From: Aspidiotus rigidus
Taxonomy: Eukaryota; Arthropoda; Insecta; Hemiptera; Diaspididae
NCBI GenBank assembly: GCA_035079385.1
Contig: JAVHKY010000005.1
Location: 186,001 to 250,000, forward strand
DNA length: 64,000 nt
Direction of reading: 5' to 3'
Every line of letters begins with the position of its first letter. Positions within the stretch are counted from its first letter, which is position 1. Of the stretch, positions 31,621 through 42,700 are shown in pieces. The translations under genes were made by a program, and so were the position numbers. The notes below the pieces were generated by a model. That model worked only from the letters and a program-made list of their open reading frames with translations, was not told the DNA's origin and searched no databases.

Positions 31621-32555
31621 TGTATATTCATACAACAAACAGTAAATAGGCTCACAAGTCGATAATCTAAATTTTTTTTTCCAAGTCTCAAGGTCACGCG
31701 GACGCGTAACGCAATTTCGAGCTTATATTTACCACACAGGTATCAAACATATCAAAATACAATTCGTTACACGTGCGTTCGATCAACTCGCCTCCAGTTC
31801 TCTACCGAGAATTTCGCCTTCTTTCGCGCGCAGTTCAGACTTTGACGACAATAAATATTAACGAAAATATTGGCCGAATTCTAGAGGGTCGTGAAAGAGT
31901 AGACGAGATTAAAATAATGAGTGGGAGAAAACAGAGAATTGAAATAAGATAAGAATGGTGTACAAGTGAACGTGGGCAAGCGAATACAAATGAGAGGAAT
32001 AGAATTAGGGACGACACAAATAATAAAGAGATACCGCTGTCCGACAGTTTTTCAGCAACGTGAACTTTTCAAAGCTGCTAATCGTATTTTATTAGAATAT
32101 CTTTACAGCACTCAGGCGATAACTGTCCATATTATCGTGATGATATAGACTTATAGAGCATATTTGTTACGAGCAAAGCTTGAAATCGTACAATTGCATA
32201 GGCATTATTTGTACCATTTGCGAATGGCAACACTCTTTTTTTACGAAGTCCGAAACTTCGGACTTGATACAAGAATTCTAATACACTTTGCGAACTGAAC
32301 ACCTCTTTTGTACTGAGTTAAATATTAGAACAATATTGAACAAGGTTTACCACACAAAGTCCGTGCGGTACATTTGAAAATCATAGTCACTGATAAACAC
32401 GGGAGGGAGCTAACGTATCTCCTCCAGGAACACGTAGTGCTGCTTACTGCACTTCAATATAAGATTATATTGATTCATGATGACGTCATAGTAAACGTTC
32501 CCGTCCACAAGTATTTCTTAGCTCAGTATAAGCCTCGAATTTTGTACAAATATGT
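31621..32555. other. Mostly unassigned; one short hairpin
   Basis: No gene recognised. At about 32,240-32,259, AAGTCCGAA-AC-TTCGGACTT forms a 9-bp stem. It could be a terminator-like or repeat-derived hairpin. In this eukaryotic context no function can be assigned. Confidence 0.4.
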
Positions 32556-32557
32556 TG

Positions 32558-32743
32558 GGTTAACTCAAGATGTTTGAAAAGAGGTGTGCTCAGTTCGATT
32601 GTAAACAAAACGCAACCCGCACGCACATTTAAAAATACATGGGACGCCGTTTTTACATTGTTTTAAATGGGGATCAGCTGATGTAGCGCCTTGTTGTTTA
32701 CATTGAGCTGAGCACACCTTTTTTCAAACACCTTGAGGTTAAC
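32558..32743. mobile_element. Small palindromic element (~186 bp)
   Basis: The left arm from 32,558 (GTTAACTCAAGATGTTTGAA, then AGAGGTGTGCTCAGTTC) and the right arm to 32,743 (reverse reading GTTAACCTCAAGGTGTTTGA, then AAAGGTGTGCTCAGCTC) are inverted copies of about 55 bases with few mismatches. No coding capacity. The GTTAAC ends could include a target duplication (TTAA), which would point to piggyBac-like elements, but that is only suggestive. Confidence 0.6.
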
Positions 32744-32789
32744 TAGCTCACGAGCTCTCTCGCTAGTAAAAGAGAGAACTAGAGTAGGC

Positions 32790-33003
32790 CTAGTATAGCC
32801 TAGTATACTGAAATAGGGAAGGTCAAAATTCCAACAGGAAACCTGCTCTATGGGGGGGGGGGGGGGGGTATTTCGAGAAGTTTGCCGCGCGCCGTATGAT
32901 ATCCAACCGAAACAAAAAACGTTCAAGTCCAAAATCATTGGCAAAAATGGTCCAAGTCCTTCTCCTATTAGGTTTAAATTATCCGCTAAGGTACGACCCA
33001 TAT
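32790..33003. repeat. Family A-related fragment
   Basis: Contains CAGGAAACCTGCTCTATGGG, a 17-base G-run, TATTTCGAGAAGTTTGCCG and CAAGTCCTTCTCCTATTAGG, in the same order as other family A copies and as 12,166-12,300. Confidence 0.55.
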
Positions 33004-33006
33004 CTG

Positions 33007-33054
33007 AAGGTGAGAAATAAAAGTGCAGACACCTGCACTTTTATTTCTCACCTT
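33007..33054. repeat. Perfect 22-bp hairpin with 4-base loop
   Basis: AAGGTGAGAAATAAAAGTGC followed by AG, loop ACAC, then the exact complement. It sits just before the twelve-unit tandem array. The perfect match implies recent origin. Confidence 0.85.
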
Positions 33055-33059
33055 CCTTC

Positions 33060-35002
33060 CCCTATTAATATGTAATGAGAAGAGGGGGGCGGGGGGCACT
33101 AGAAGAAATTTTGCCTTTCGAGCCATAATATATGATAGGCGGAGGACGTAGAATAATGACGTCACGAAGAGGTTTTAGCTGGTTGATGTCTTTATCCTTT
33201 TATCCGTTAACAAATAACGAAGTTCTCCTATTAATATGTGATAAGAAGAGGGGGGGGGGGGCATTAGAAAAAATTTTGCCTTTCGAGCCATAATATATGA
33301 TAAGCGGAGGACGTAGAATAATGACGTCACGAAGAGGTTTTAGCTGGTTGATGTCTTTATCCTTTTATCCGTTAACAAATAACGAAGTTCTCCTATTAAT
33401 ATGTGATAAGAAGAGGGGGGGGGGCATTAGAAAAAATTTTGCCTTTCGAGCCATAATATATGATAAGCGGAGGACATAGAATAATGACGTCACGAAGAAG
33501 TTTTAGCTGGTTGATGTCTTTATCCTTTTATCCGCTAACAAATAACAAAGTTCTCCTATTAATATGTGATAATAAGAGGGGGGGGGGCATTAGAAAAAAT
33601 TTTGCCTTTCGAGCCATAATATATGATAAGCGGGGGACGTAGAATAATGACGTCACGAAGAGGTTTTAGCTGGTTGATGTCTTTATCCTTTTATCCGTTA
33701 ACAAATAACGAAGTTCTCCTATTAATATGTGATAAAAAGAGGGGGGGCATCAGAAAAAATTTTGCCTTTTGAGCCATAATATATGATACGCAAGGGACTT
33801 GGAATAATGACGTCACGAAGAGGTTTCAGCTGGTTGATGTCTTTATCCTTTTATCCGCTAACAAATAACGAAGTTCTCCTATTAATATGTGATAAAAAGA
33901 GGGGGGGCATCAGAAAAAATTTTGCCTTTTGAGCCATAATATATGACAAGCGGGGGACGTAGAATAATGACGTCACGAAGAGGTTTTAGCTGGTTGATGT
34001 CTTTATCCTTTTATCCGTTAACAAATAACGAAGTTCTCCTATTAATATGTGATAAGAAGAGGGGGGGGGGGCATTAGAAAAAATTTTGCCTTTCGAGCCA
34101 TAATATATGATAAGCGGAGGACGTAGAATAATGACGTCACGAAGAAGTTTTAGCTGGTTGATGTCTTTATCCTTTTATCCGCTAACAAATAACAAAGTTC
34201 TCCTATTAATATGTGATAAGAAGAGGGGGGGGGGGGCATTAGAAAAAATTTTGCCTTTCGAGCCATAATATATGATAAACGGGGGACGTAGAATAATGAC
34301 GTCACGAAGAGGTTTTAGCTGGTTGATGTCTTTATCCTTTTATCCGCTAACAAATAACGAAGTTCTCCTATTAATATGTGATAAAAAGAGGGGAGCATTA
34401 GAAAAAATTTTGCCTTTCGAGCCATAATATATGATAGGCGGGGGACGTAGAATAATGACGTCACGAAGAGGTTTTAGCTGGTTGATGTCTTTATCCTTTT
34501 ATCCGCTAACAAATAACGAAGTTCTCCTATTAATATGTGATAAGAAGAGGGGGGTGGGCATTAGAAAAAATTTTGCCTTTCGAGCCATAATATATGATAA
34601 GCGGGGGACGTAGAATAATGACGTCACGAAGAGGTTTTAGCTGGTTGATGTCTTTATCCTTTTATCCGCTAACAAATAACGAAGTTCTCCTATTAATATG
34701 TGATAAAAAGAGGGGGCATTAGAAAAAATTTTGCCTTTCGAGCCATAATATATGATAGGCGGGGGACGTAGAATAATGACGTCACGAAGAAGTTTTAGCT
34801 GGTTGATGTCTTTATCCTTTTATCCGCTAACAAATAACGAAGTTCTCCTATTAATATGTGATAAAAAGAGGGGAGCATTAGAAAAAATTTTGCCTTTCGA
34901 GCCATAATATATGATAGGCGGGGGACGTAGAATAATGACGTCACGAAGAGGTTTTAGCTGGTTGATGTCTTCATCCTTTTATCCGCTAACAAATAACGAA
35001 GT
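33060..35002 (+). repeat. Twelve-unit tandem array, ~162-bp period, CRE in every unit
   Basis: Units run from a G-run through GCATTAGAAAAAATTTTGCC, CGAGCCATAATATATGATA, GGACGTAGAATAATGACGTC, AAGAGGTTTTAGCTGGTTGA, TGTCTTTATCCTTTTATCCG and CTAACAAATAACGAAGTTCT to CCTATTAATATGTGATAA. The TGACGTCA-containing block begins near 33,151, 33,315, 33,479, 33,642, 33,802, 33,962, 34,126, 34,291, 34,450, 34,613, 34,771 and 34,930. Spacing is 158-165, differing mainly in G-run length (5-14). Identity between units is very high. The first ~45 bases of each unit are a derived family A minisatellite monomer. The 60-codon frames are translated repeat, not genes. Confidence 0.92.
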
Positions 35003-35977
35003 GAAGCGGGGAATATAGGGGACTTATGCTATGTGTTCTATGGGTCGAATTGGTTTCGATATTGAGAAGATTCCTAAGTTTTCCTGATTGCCTTGTATCA
35101 GGGTGTACATAGCCTGAAAGTAGGAATTTTGCCCACTCCACTTCCTTCCTATCATATATTACGGCTGGAGAGTTGAAATTGTTCAATACCCAAGTCCCCC
35201 ACTCATTGTTGTGGCTCGAAAGTCGAAATTTCTTCAAGTCGCGAGGACTTGTAAGATTTGGAACTTCCGAGGGGAACTTGAACCATTTTTGCCATTGATG
35301 TTCGATTTGGACCACTTTTATTTTGGCAAGATATTATACAGCTCACGGCAAATTTTTTGAGATAACTGCCCATAGAAAAGATTTCCCGTTAAAAAGCGCA
35401 CAATCAACTCGACCTGTATGATGGTGTGGAACTGAGTCGATCAAACATTCATATAATATTACAAATTGAAAGTCAAAATTCTATCATTTAGTCCCTTGAG
35501 AGTCAAATTTTATTTCCGAGCCCATTTCCTATCATATATTATGGGTGGGGGGTCGAAATTTTCTATCATTTTCCCTAGTATCCTCCTATCATACACTATG
35601 GCTCGAAAGTTGAAATTTTTCCAAGTCGCCGATGAATCTTATATTATGGCTCGAGGAGTGAAATTTTTCCAAGTCCAATCTGAGCTATATATGATAGGAA
35701 GGAGACTTGAACCATTTTTGTAAACAACGTTGTACTTGGACAATTTTTGTTTTGGTCGGACATCACACGGCGCACGGCAAATTGTTCGAAATAACCCCAG
35801 GTACCCTGTTGAAATTTTGACTTTCGAGCCATAGTATACACATATGATAGGAGGAGGACTTAGATTAATTTCGACCCTGGAGCCATAATACGGATATTTT
35901 ATAATAGGAAAGAGACTCAGAAGGAAATTCTGACAGTCGGGCTTATAATATATGATACGAAAGGGACTTGGAAAAAA
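35003..35977. repeat. Family A debris field
   Basis: Diverged ~45-bp units (CCTATCATATATTACGGCTG, GTCGAAATTTCTTCAAGTC, CCTCCTATCATACACTATGG) in both orientations. It also has a CCATAGAAAAGATTTCCCGTT end piece near 35,370 and CCCCAGGTACCCTGTTGAAA near 35,797. A short piece at ~35,400-35,450 (ACTCGACCTG..GGTGTGGAACTGAGT) belongs to the HINE-like family. No genes. Confidence 0.6.
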
Positions 35978-36246
35978 TTAGAAGCCATTGCAGACGATGC
36001 AATGGTAGCGGGGAACCCGCAATTCCTCAACTCGACCTCTCAGGTGGTGTGGAACTGAGTTGATAATCTTGTCATATAATTCAAATCGAAATTATCATTC
36101 TACATTCCCTCCTATAATATATAGCTCGAGACTCGAAATTCTTCCAAGTCCCGTAACCTAACCTAACCTTAGGTTACTAACTTCGCCGTCGCGGACGTTT
36201 TCTGAGGATGTAATCTCCTAACAAAATGGATAGCGGGTTCCCCGCT
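35978..36246 (-). mobile_element. HINE/Helentron-like non-autonomous element, copy 2
   Basis: Same ends as 23,030-23,602: minus-strand hairpin CCATTGCATCGTCTGCAATGG, then CTTCTAA and host T; inverted subterminal AGCGGGGAACCCGC at 36,007-36,020 and the complement at 36,233-36,246. It has the same flanking blocks AACTCGACCTCTCAGGTGGT and TTTTCTGAGGATGTAATCTC. It contains one CTCGAGACTCGAAATTCTTC unit, compared with about seven in copy 1, so the minisatellite length is variable. CCTAACCTAACCT is also present. No coding capacity. Confidence 0.65.
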
Positions 36247-36900
36247 CTATCAATCATATAGCTCAAAGTTTGGACTTAGAAAAAACTCACGGGTTCCTTA
36301 ACGGCGATACGCGAGGGGTGGCAGGGAACCTGTTTCATGGGGCACGTACTTAGAAACTCATATGACACGAGAGAATTGGGACTTGAGAAAACTGATCTAT
36401 AACGTCATTAGAGTATGGCGTCACAAGGCTGATCTCGTGACGTCACAGAGCCCGGACTTTCAAGCTATCTATGATTGGAGGGGGACTTGGAAAAACGACG
36501 GCTTCCTTCACGATGTTGAACGAGGAACGCAGTGAACCTGTTTTATGGGTTGAAAAATAATATATGAAATGACCCGCATTAGGATAGCCCTTTCAAGTAA
36601 GTAACATGCAACGCTTTGTACACCAGTTAGCTTAGCCCCTTCAGTGAGCCAGATATGCAATGCTTCAAATACCACGAGTCTCCCTTCCATCATATTATTA
36701 AGAGTCGCGAGTCGAAATTTTTTCAAGTCCCCCTCCTATCATAATATAGCTCGAAGGAAATTTCGACTCTTGGGTCACAATATATGATAGAAGGAGGACC
36801 AAAGGATAGAAAAGGGACTTAATTATGATGAAAGGGACTCAAAAAAACTTGAGAGGCTCTCTAAGATTACCAAAACCGATTTTTCCAAGTCTCTAAAGTA
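36247..36900. repeat. Family A debris field
   Basis: Includes GGGTTCCTTAACGGCGATAC and GGCAGGGAACCTGTTTCATG (~36,290-36,340), CGACGGCTTCCTTCACGATG with GAACGCAGTGAACCTGTTTT (~36,495-36,545), and several CAAGTCCCCCTCCTATCATA-like units to about 36,810. No genes. Confidence 0.6.
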
Positions 36901-37479
36901 GGTCAAGGTCACTGATCATGTTATCAAGCGTGTCAAAACCCGTGACGATTTTTGCAGGTGTAGCTGCAGTCAAAAACCGTTGAAAACCGTCAAAAAACCG
37001 TGACGTTTTTTGTGACAGTTTTTTCAAGGGAAGTAACAATCTTAAAGGCATATAAAATGCTAAAAAAATAGCTCAGCTTACTTAAATGATAGCATCTCCA
37101 ATTAAGGGATCTTTGTGGTTCGGCAATGTTTTCTGGACCCGTGAGCTGTATTTGATGTGTTTCAGGTCATGAGGGATGCACTCCAACGTATGATAAAGCG
37201 TTTTCGTGATCTTCTTCAGAATGTAAGTTAGTAGTGACTGCAGGAGGCAGAGCACTTCCACGTAGACTCTAAGTGGCTTTCCTGATAAATAACGCATCAC
37301 TGACTAATGCACATGTAAAACGCGTGTCACTTAGAGTATTAGAGAACCTTGATTGTAGCAGAATCGCGGTGACTACTCCTCTTTCTATTAGAGCAGCAAT
37401 GGGCCTAGACAAGAAGATTTCTTGTTAGAAATTCGCTAAATATATTATATTCCATCATGTTGTTGAATCCAAGATCATC
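36901..37479. other. No recognisable gene
   Basis: Contains a short AACCGT..AAAACCGT..AAAACCGTGACG run near 36,975-37,005 (a local repeat), otherwise unremarkable. No domain or RNA gene was recognised. Confidence 0.4.
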
Positions 37480-37740
37480 GTGAAAACTACAGTATGTGTG
37501 GGGGGAGGGGGAAGCATTCCAACCTTAGTTCTAGAAGTGTTTCAAGCAGAAAATTTCCAAGAAGAACCTATCGCATATTACAGAAAGACTCGGAGCAATG
37601 CCGATCACATCCCTGAACCACTAGCAGTTGTTAAAGCCCTAAAACAGAAATTCTCATCGAGAACTGAACAGGCCATTGTTCTTGAGAAACCAAGCGCGAT
37701 TGGTCCAGTATTTATAGACGTCTACACTTTTGATATGTAA
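37480..37740 (+). CDS. Unrecognised small frame (86 codons), possible gene fragment
   Basis: A frame with balanced, non-repetitive composition, containing QEEPIAYYRKTRSNADHIPE, LAVVKALKQKFSSRTEQAIV and a stop after VYTFDM. I do not recognise a family, signal peptide or membrane segment. The glycine run near the start (VCVGGGG) comes from a G-rich repeat, so any true coding segment probably begins after it. It could be an exon or a relic of a degenerate mobile element. Coding status is uncertain. Confidence 0.2.
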   Translation: MKTTVCVGGGGSIPTLVLEVFQAENFQEEPIAYYRKTRSNADHIPEPLAVVKALKQKFSSRTEQAIVLEKPSAIGPVFIDVYTFDM

Positions 37741-40599
37741 CATCGCAAAGGAGAGATCCATTTATCATAATAATACTTCATCAGGAAGACCATGCCAGGT
37801 GGAATGCAGATCACCATTAAGAATACTCGGTTTGTGGTACTAACTCCAATATGAGGAATGCCCAACTGCAAGATCAGGACATTTAAATGTACAACTGTAC
37901 TGGCAGCAGATTTGTTCAAGAACAGTAAACTTAGCATTCAAACGGAGGGGGTGGGGGGGCGGGGGTTGTGAAAGAAAGTTTTTCTGGATAGGTTTTAAAG
38001 AAGATACAAATTTTTTAGTTATGAGGGGGCAAGAGCATCTTCAAATCCGCCCTCCTCTCGTGAACACGTCACTGGTGGTCAGAGTTTTATGAGAGGAAGA
38101 AAGCTTCAAAAGCGAACGAATACAAAAAATGTTATCAAACAATGAAACTAATGCTTGTTCTCGCTGCATACAAGTCTGTGAATGTCATTTGAAACCGTGA
38201 TGTCGAGATAAAATTCCACGGTAGAGAGCATGCGGAGAACAAGAATCTTGCAGACTTACTGATTAAAAAACTTGACCGAAAATTCATTAATTATTCGTTC
38301 ATTGACCTGTATCTTCAAGAATGGCGCGAAATTTATTTTTTGTTTTCTGGTTCACTCGAGATAAACAGAATACGATGAATGGTGAAAAGGAGGTACATAT
38401 TTTGTTGAGGAAATTGGCAAAAGGGGAGAGTTGGAGGATGTGAATGGGACTTTTGGCGGTAAAGAAGGCATTTTACTATCTCAAATTTTCGTCAGAAATT
38501 GCACGCGATAAACGTCGTATCAGATCAATCTTCAGAACATTCTCTGGTAATTTCAATAACTACTTGTAAGAAGATCTTCCTGTATTGTCGACTGCTAGCA
38601 GTTTGTTAGAAAATTGATTTCATATCTTACGATGAATAACAAATTTAAAACAAATAAATATTTCTCCATAAGCAGAGTCATATTCTTTCCTATCTTCGCG
38701 TCATTATAGGAGAGAGAGATAAAAAAAAAGAACAAAACGCTGTAAGTAATTACGAAAATTTCTAACGACGTTAGCACGGCCAGAGTAATACGATATACGT
38801 CAATGACTGATCGAGATAACGTGCTTACAAAAGATTTCAAGTACAATTTTCTTTGTTATTTCTTATAATCTGAAGTAAACAGTGAGAAATCGTTTTACGT
38901 AACAATGTAGGCAGATTTCGTAACTCGTACTTAACTAATTTCACCTTTAAAAGTTTCCGCAGTAAATTACAAGTCACCGTTGGGGGCGATACAGAACACT
39001 GAAACTTTTAAACTACAATAAACCATTTTGGTGCGTATTATTCGGTAAATTTTAGATGCGAATCATTGAGGAGCTCGAGTGTACGGGATGCCTACCCATT
39101 AAGTTCGAAAAGTATAGAATCATGCTATTTTTATAGCGGATCATTTGATTTGAGAGAGTATGTATAATTCAACGTCACCTCAACAAATAGAGCAAGGAAA
39201 ATGAAAAAAACAAGCTCAACCGTTATCGCAGAATTCTACCTTGTATCAAGGTCGCAGACTCGTAGTTTTATAGGGATTGTTAGGAAAGTTGAACTTCCTC
39301 TTTTTTTTCTTTTTTTTTTTTGTCGACGTCTTTCTGATAGGACAAAAAAATAAGAATACACGCTATTTGACAAAAATCAGGCCATTCTCACGCTACCGTA
39401 CTCCTTTCGGAATGATTCATAACGTACCCATAATTGTTTGTTCATTTCTAGACACAATAAACTTTAATTAGGAAAAGAATACAACGTTTCATGACCTATT
39501 ACTGTAACGTCATCGCCTAGTTTTTTTTCCCCATTTTTTCCTGTAAATTCAGAAACTTTGACAGAATATCTTGTTACAAATGAGAGCTACTTACACAATG
39601 TTCGTAACGGCGAAGGCAATACGTCAGGGATTTGCTCAGACCGATGCGAGAAGGATTCTGATTGGAAACAAGCTATGTCGCGGGCGACATAGTATCAGGG
39701 TCGGCCTGAATCGGATTATAATATTATTTTTTCTTTATGAGTACTGCATCCAAAAAAAAACTGCATTATTGAGTGTTCTGTTCCCTTATTTGAAATTTGT
39801 ATTTGTATGAAAAGAATTTGAATTATACGTATGCAGTATGAAATAAGTCGGTATCATAAACTTCCGTGGAAGCAATTAATGGAGAACTGCATAATTCATT
39901 TTTGATTTGTATCAACAAAATATCTTTTAATAGTGACTATGTTTTTAGGTTCGTGCTCAGCTTACGAGTCACAAACCAGTGCAGTGTCAATTGCTTTTTT
40001 TCCCTTTTTTTTTAGTTCAGAGGCCGTTCCCTTGAGAGCGTTGAATGTATAATAACTGCTGGGAATAAGTCTAGTTATTTGGTAAACACAGAGACAAACG
40101 ACAATGAAAAGACAAATTTAATAATAATAATAGCAGAGGAAATGTGATGTAATCCCCCTTTGTGAAAGAAAAGATATGATTCTATGGAGGATTTGCTTAC
40201 AATCCTTTTGCTTTTTGCTTCTGCTTTTCGCTTCCAAAAATGTCGCCTGCGTTAGGCAAACTCTAAACTACAAATTTGGATGACGCCCGCGTCTTGAGCT
40301 CTCTTGCACGAACTCTGTTTACTCTGTGACTAGAAAACAATGATCATCAGGAAAACATCCATTTCAGTCAAGAGAGACTCGTCAAAAATCCAATAAATTT
40401 TTCTGATCGTTGTTTGTTTCACTAAACAGCGCAAAATTGAAATACTTCTGCTTTATAGTTTATACTTTTTGCTTTTCCAACATTTGTTTTGCTTTTCGCT
40501 TCCAAAAAATGTCACCGCTTTTTGCTTTAAACTTTTCGCTTTTCTGTTAATTTCCATCTCTGATCTAGATATCTTAATTACTTCTTATCCTCGAAGAAT
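37741..40599. other. No recognisable gene
   Basis: AT-rich and largely unique. G-rich run at 37,943-37,965. A T-rich run at 39,300-39,320. Around 40,200-40,550 the phrase TTTTGCTTTTCGCTTCCAAA with AATGTC recurs twice, a minor local repeat. Frames of 60-83 codons on both strands have no support. Confidence 0.4.
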
Positions 40600-40738
40600 C
40601 TAGTTGAAAATATTTCAAAGTCCAACAGTTGAAAATATTTCCATGTCCAAGAATTGAAAATGAAAAACTATACAAGTCTGAGAAGTATGAAAATATTTCA
40701 AAGTCCAACAATTGGAAAATAATTTCGAGTCCAAGAAG
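40600..40738. repeat. AAGTCCAA minisatellite, left part
   Basis: Units of ~24-30 bases of the form GTTGAAAATATTTCAAAGTC followed by CAACA/CAAGA, four to five copies. The array continues at 42,303 beyond the LINE, so the LINE split it. Confidence 0.75.
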
Positions 40739-42302
40739 CATTTTTTTTTTTTTTTTTTTTTCTCGTATCCGGTCGACAAAACTGGATTAAATTCCTTTAT
40801 CCGCCCAGTATTTCAAGAAATTTTCAATTGAGGCGTCTATTTCACCGGTAAGTTTGCTTCTATCGCAGCCTCCCGATAGTGCACACTCGAGCAGGTGTTT
40901 GTCATTTTGCACCTTCCCGCATTCACATAGGTCACTTTCGGCCATCCTCCATTTGCGAAGATTATATTTACATCGAGTTACGCCGCTTCTTATTCTATTT
41001 AAGGTTTTCCATTTCCCATAATCGAGATAATTTCCACTTGGGAGCATCTCTTCGTCTTTTCCATCCACTGGGGTCACATGCTTCATAAAACTTCGTCTTG
41101 ATTTTAGTCGATATTCCAGCAACTCTCCTCGTTCGTAGAGCGGATGTCGGGGGTCGGTGTAGGCCCGAATTTTCTCTCTTCCAACTGCTATTTATCGTCG
41201 GACAGCCGGTGGCGCAATTCCACTTAGTTCGTGCAGCCTACCCAGAGGTGTTGGGCGCAAACAACCCGTAATCAAACGGCATGCTTCATTCAAAGGTATA
41301 TCCACTTTCTTAGCATGTGCGGATCGGCTCCAAGCAGGACACGCATATTCGCCCGCAGAATAGCATAGGGCCAGTGTGGACGTTCTCAAAACTTGTGGCT
41401 TAGCACCCCATTTACTTCCCACTAGTTTGCGGATACCTTTCTTTTTAGTAGCATCGCAGTGTTGCTTATATGTGAGGGTTCTATCGAGTATAACACCCAG
41501 ATATTTGGGGTGTGCGGTGTGTTTGAGCTCCGTTTTGCCCCAGCAGATTCTTAACTCTCGTTTAGCTTCGCAGTTCCGTAGATGAAATGAGCAAGTTTCT
41601 GTCTTAGATGGATTTGGTTTAAGGTGGTTGGTCTTATAGTATTCATCCAATTTTTCTATTGCTTGATTGAGTGTATTTTCCACTTCTACAAAGGCTTCAT
41701 GCTGGGCTGTCAGAGCCAGGTCGTCTGCATAAAGAAAATGCTGGGTGTGTTGTCCTATAGGCTGGTCGTTAGTGTAGATATTAAAAAGAGTTGGCGAAAG
41801 CACGCTTCCCTGGGGTAAGCCATTTTTTTGTCGTCTCCAAGAGCTATCCTTGCCATCTAGCGTTACATAGAACCGTCGGTCCTTTGATAGCATCGTTATT
41901 ATCTCCGTAAACTTAAAGTCATTTGTTAACTCATATACTTTATTGCGTAGTGTTCGGTGGCAAACGGTGTCAAAAGCTGCTGTAAGATCCACGAATACCA
42001 CCCCTGTGACTTTACGTGTTTCAAAACCGTCTTCTATGTGTTGCGTTAGATTCAGTACTTGTCCTGTGCACAATTTGCCTGGTCTAAAACCAGCTCGTTG
42101 TCTGATAAAGCAGGAATCAATTTTATCTTTCATGCGATTCAGGACAACTCTCTCAAATGACACAAGAGCGAAATTGGTCTATAATTTTTTGGGTCGTCCG
42201 AGGCCTTCCCTGGTTTCTGCAGGGCTACTACGTGTGTCTGATGCCACATTTTAGGGATTTTCAGTGTGTTGACACAGGCGTTGTACATTTTCTGGATCCA
42301 CG
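40739..42302 (-). mobile_element. Jockey/CR1-type LINE, 5'-truncated, inside a minisatellite
   Basis: Minus-strand element ending in a 23-base A-tail (T-run 40,739-40,761) and starting at 42,302 within the RT. Both flanks are AAGTCCAA minisatellite. Coding traces run TWIQKMYNACVNTLKIPKMW, KNYRPISLLC, then the main RT frame and a C-terminal CECGK..H..EC knuckle. The endonuclease and RT fingers are missing. No target duplication was found, possibly because the target is itself repetitive. Confidence 0.85.
40787..42300 (-). pseudogene. LINE reverse transcriptase, catalytic core readable, broken
   Basis: Non-LTR reverse transcriptase. The longest frame, 42,163-41,192 (323 codons), has motif A VVFVDLTAAFDTV (Asp59 and Asp65 of that frame), motif B GLPQGSVLSPTLFNIYTND (115-133), motif C LYADDLALT (144-152), KYLGVILDRTLTYKQH and a conserved HAKKVDIPLNEACRLITGCL. 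A frameshift near 42,155 separates it from KNYRPISLLC upstream. A TAA at ~41,190 separates it from the C-terminal frame 41,122-40,787 (GKWKTLNRIRSGVTRCKYNL, then CECGKVQNDKHLLEC). There is no RNase H, which separates it from the other LINEs here. It is dead, though the palm motifs survive. Confidence 0.87.
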
Positions 42303-42502
42303 TTATTGAAAATACATTTCAAAGTCCAACAATTGGAATGGAGAATAATTCCAAGTCCAACAGTTAAAAATATTTTGAAGTCCCAGAATTTGAAAATAAT
42401 TCCAAGTCCAACAGTTGAAAATATTTCCAAGTCCAAGAATTGAAAATGAAAAATTTTACAAGTCCAAGAAGTACGAAAATATTTCAAAGTCCCGCGGCAT
42501 CA
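42303..42502. repeat. AAGTCCAA minisatellite, right part
   Basis: Continuation of 40,600-40,738. It has about seven units, including GAATTGAAAATGAAAAATTT followed by TACAAGTCCAAGAAGTA, also seen at 40,655-40,690, confirming that a single array was interrupted. Confidence 0.75.
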
Positions 42503-42657
42503 CTCTTACTCCGAGTATGGCAGTAAGCCGACGCTTTACCCAACCTCGGTTACATAAAATAAACTCGCGGATGAAAGGATCAATACGCAATAACGCATAA
42601 AAACCCACACCTTAATGCGTCGTGGACAGGCCATGACGTGAGCGTCTGAACTTACCT

Positions 42658-42694
<37 letters not shown>

Positions 42695-42700
42695 AACGAC
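42503..42700. repeat. Possible retroelement tail ending in a (GAAA)n microsatellite
   Basis: CGCGGCATCACTCTTACTCC to CATGACGTGAGCGTCTGAAC is GC-richer than its surroundings and ends in nine GAAA repeats (42,660-42,696). The arrangement is like the 3' end of a LINE or SINE with a short simple-repeat tail. No frame confirms this. Confidence 0.35.

Noticed and set aside
33297..34613. Three 60-codon frames beginning MISGG/MIGGG as paralogous small genes
   Set aside because: They are successive translations of the same tandem unit, and their length varies with the G-run. No independent support.
33060..35002. Regular array as a CRISPR locus
   Set aside because: Units are ~162 bases, contiguous and near-identical with no unique spacers, and the genome is eukaryotic. 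It is a tandem repeat.
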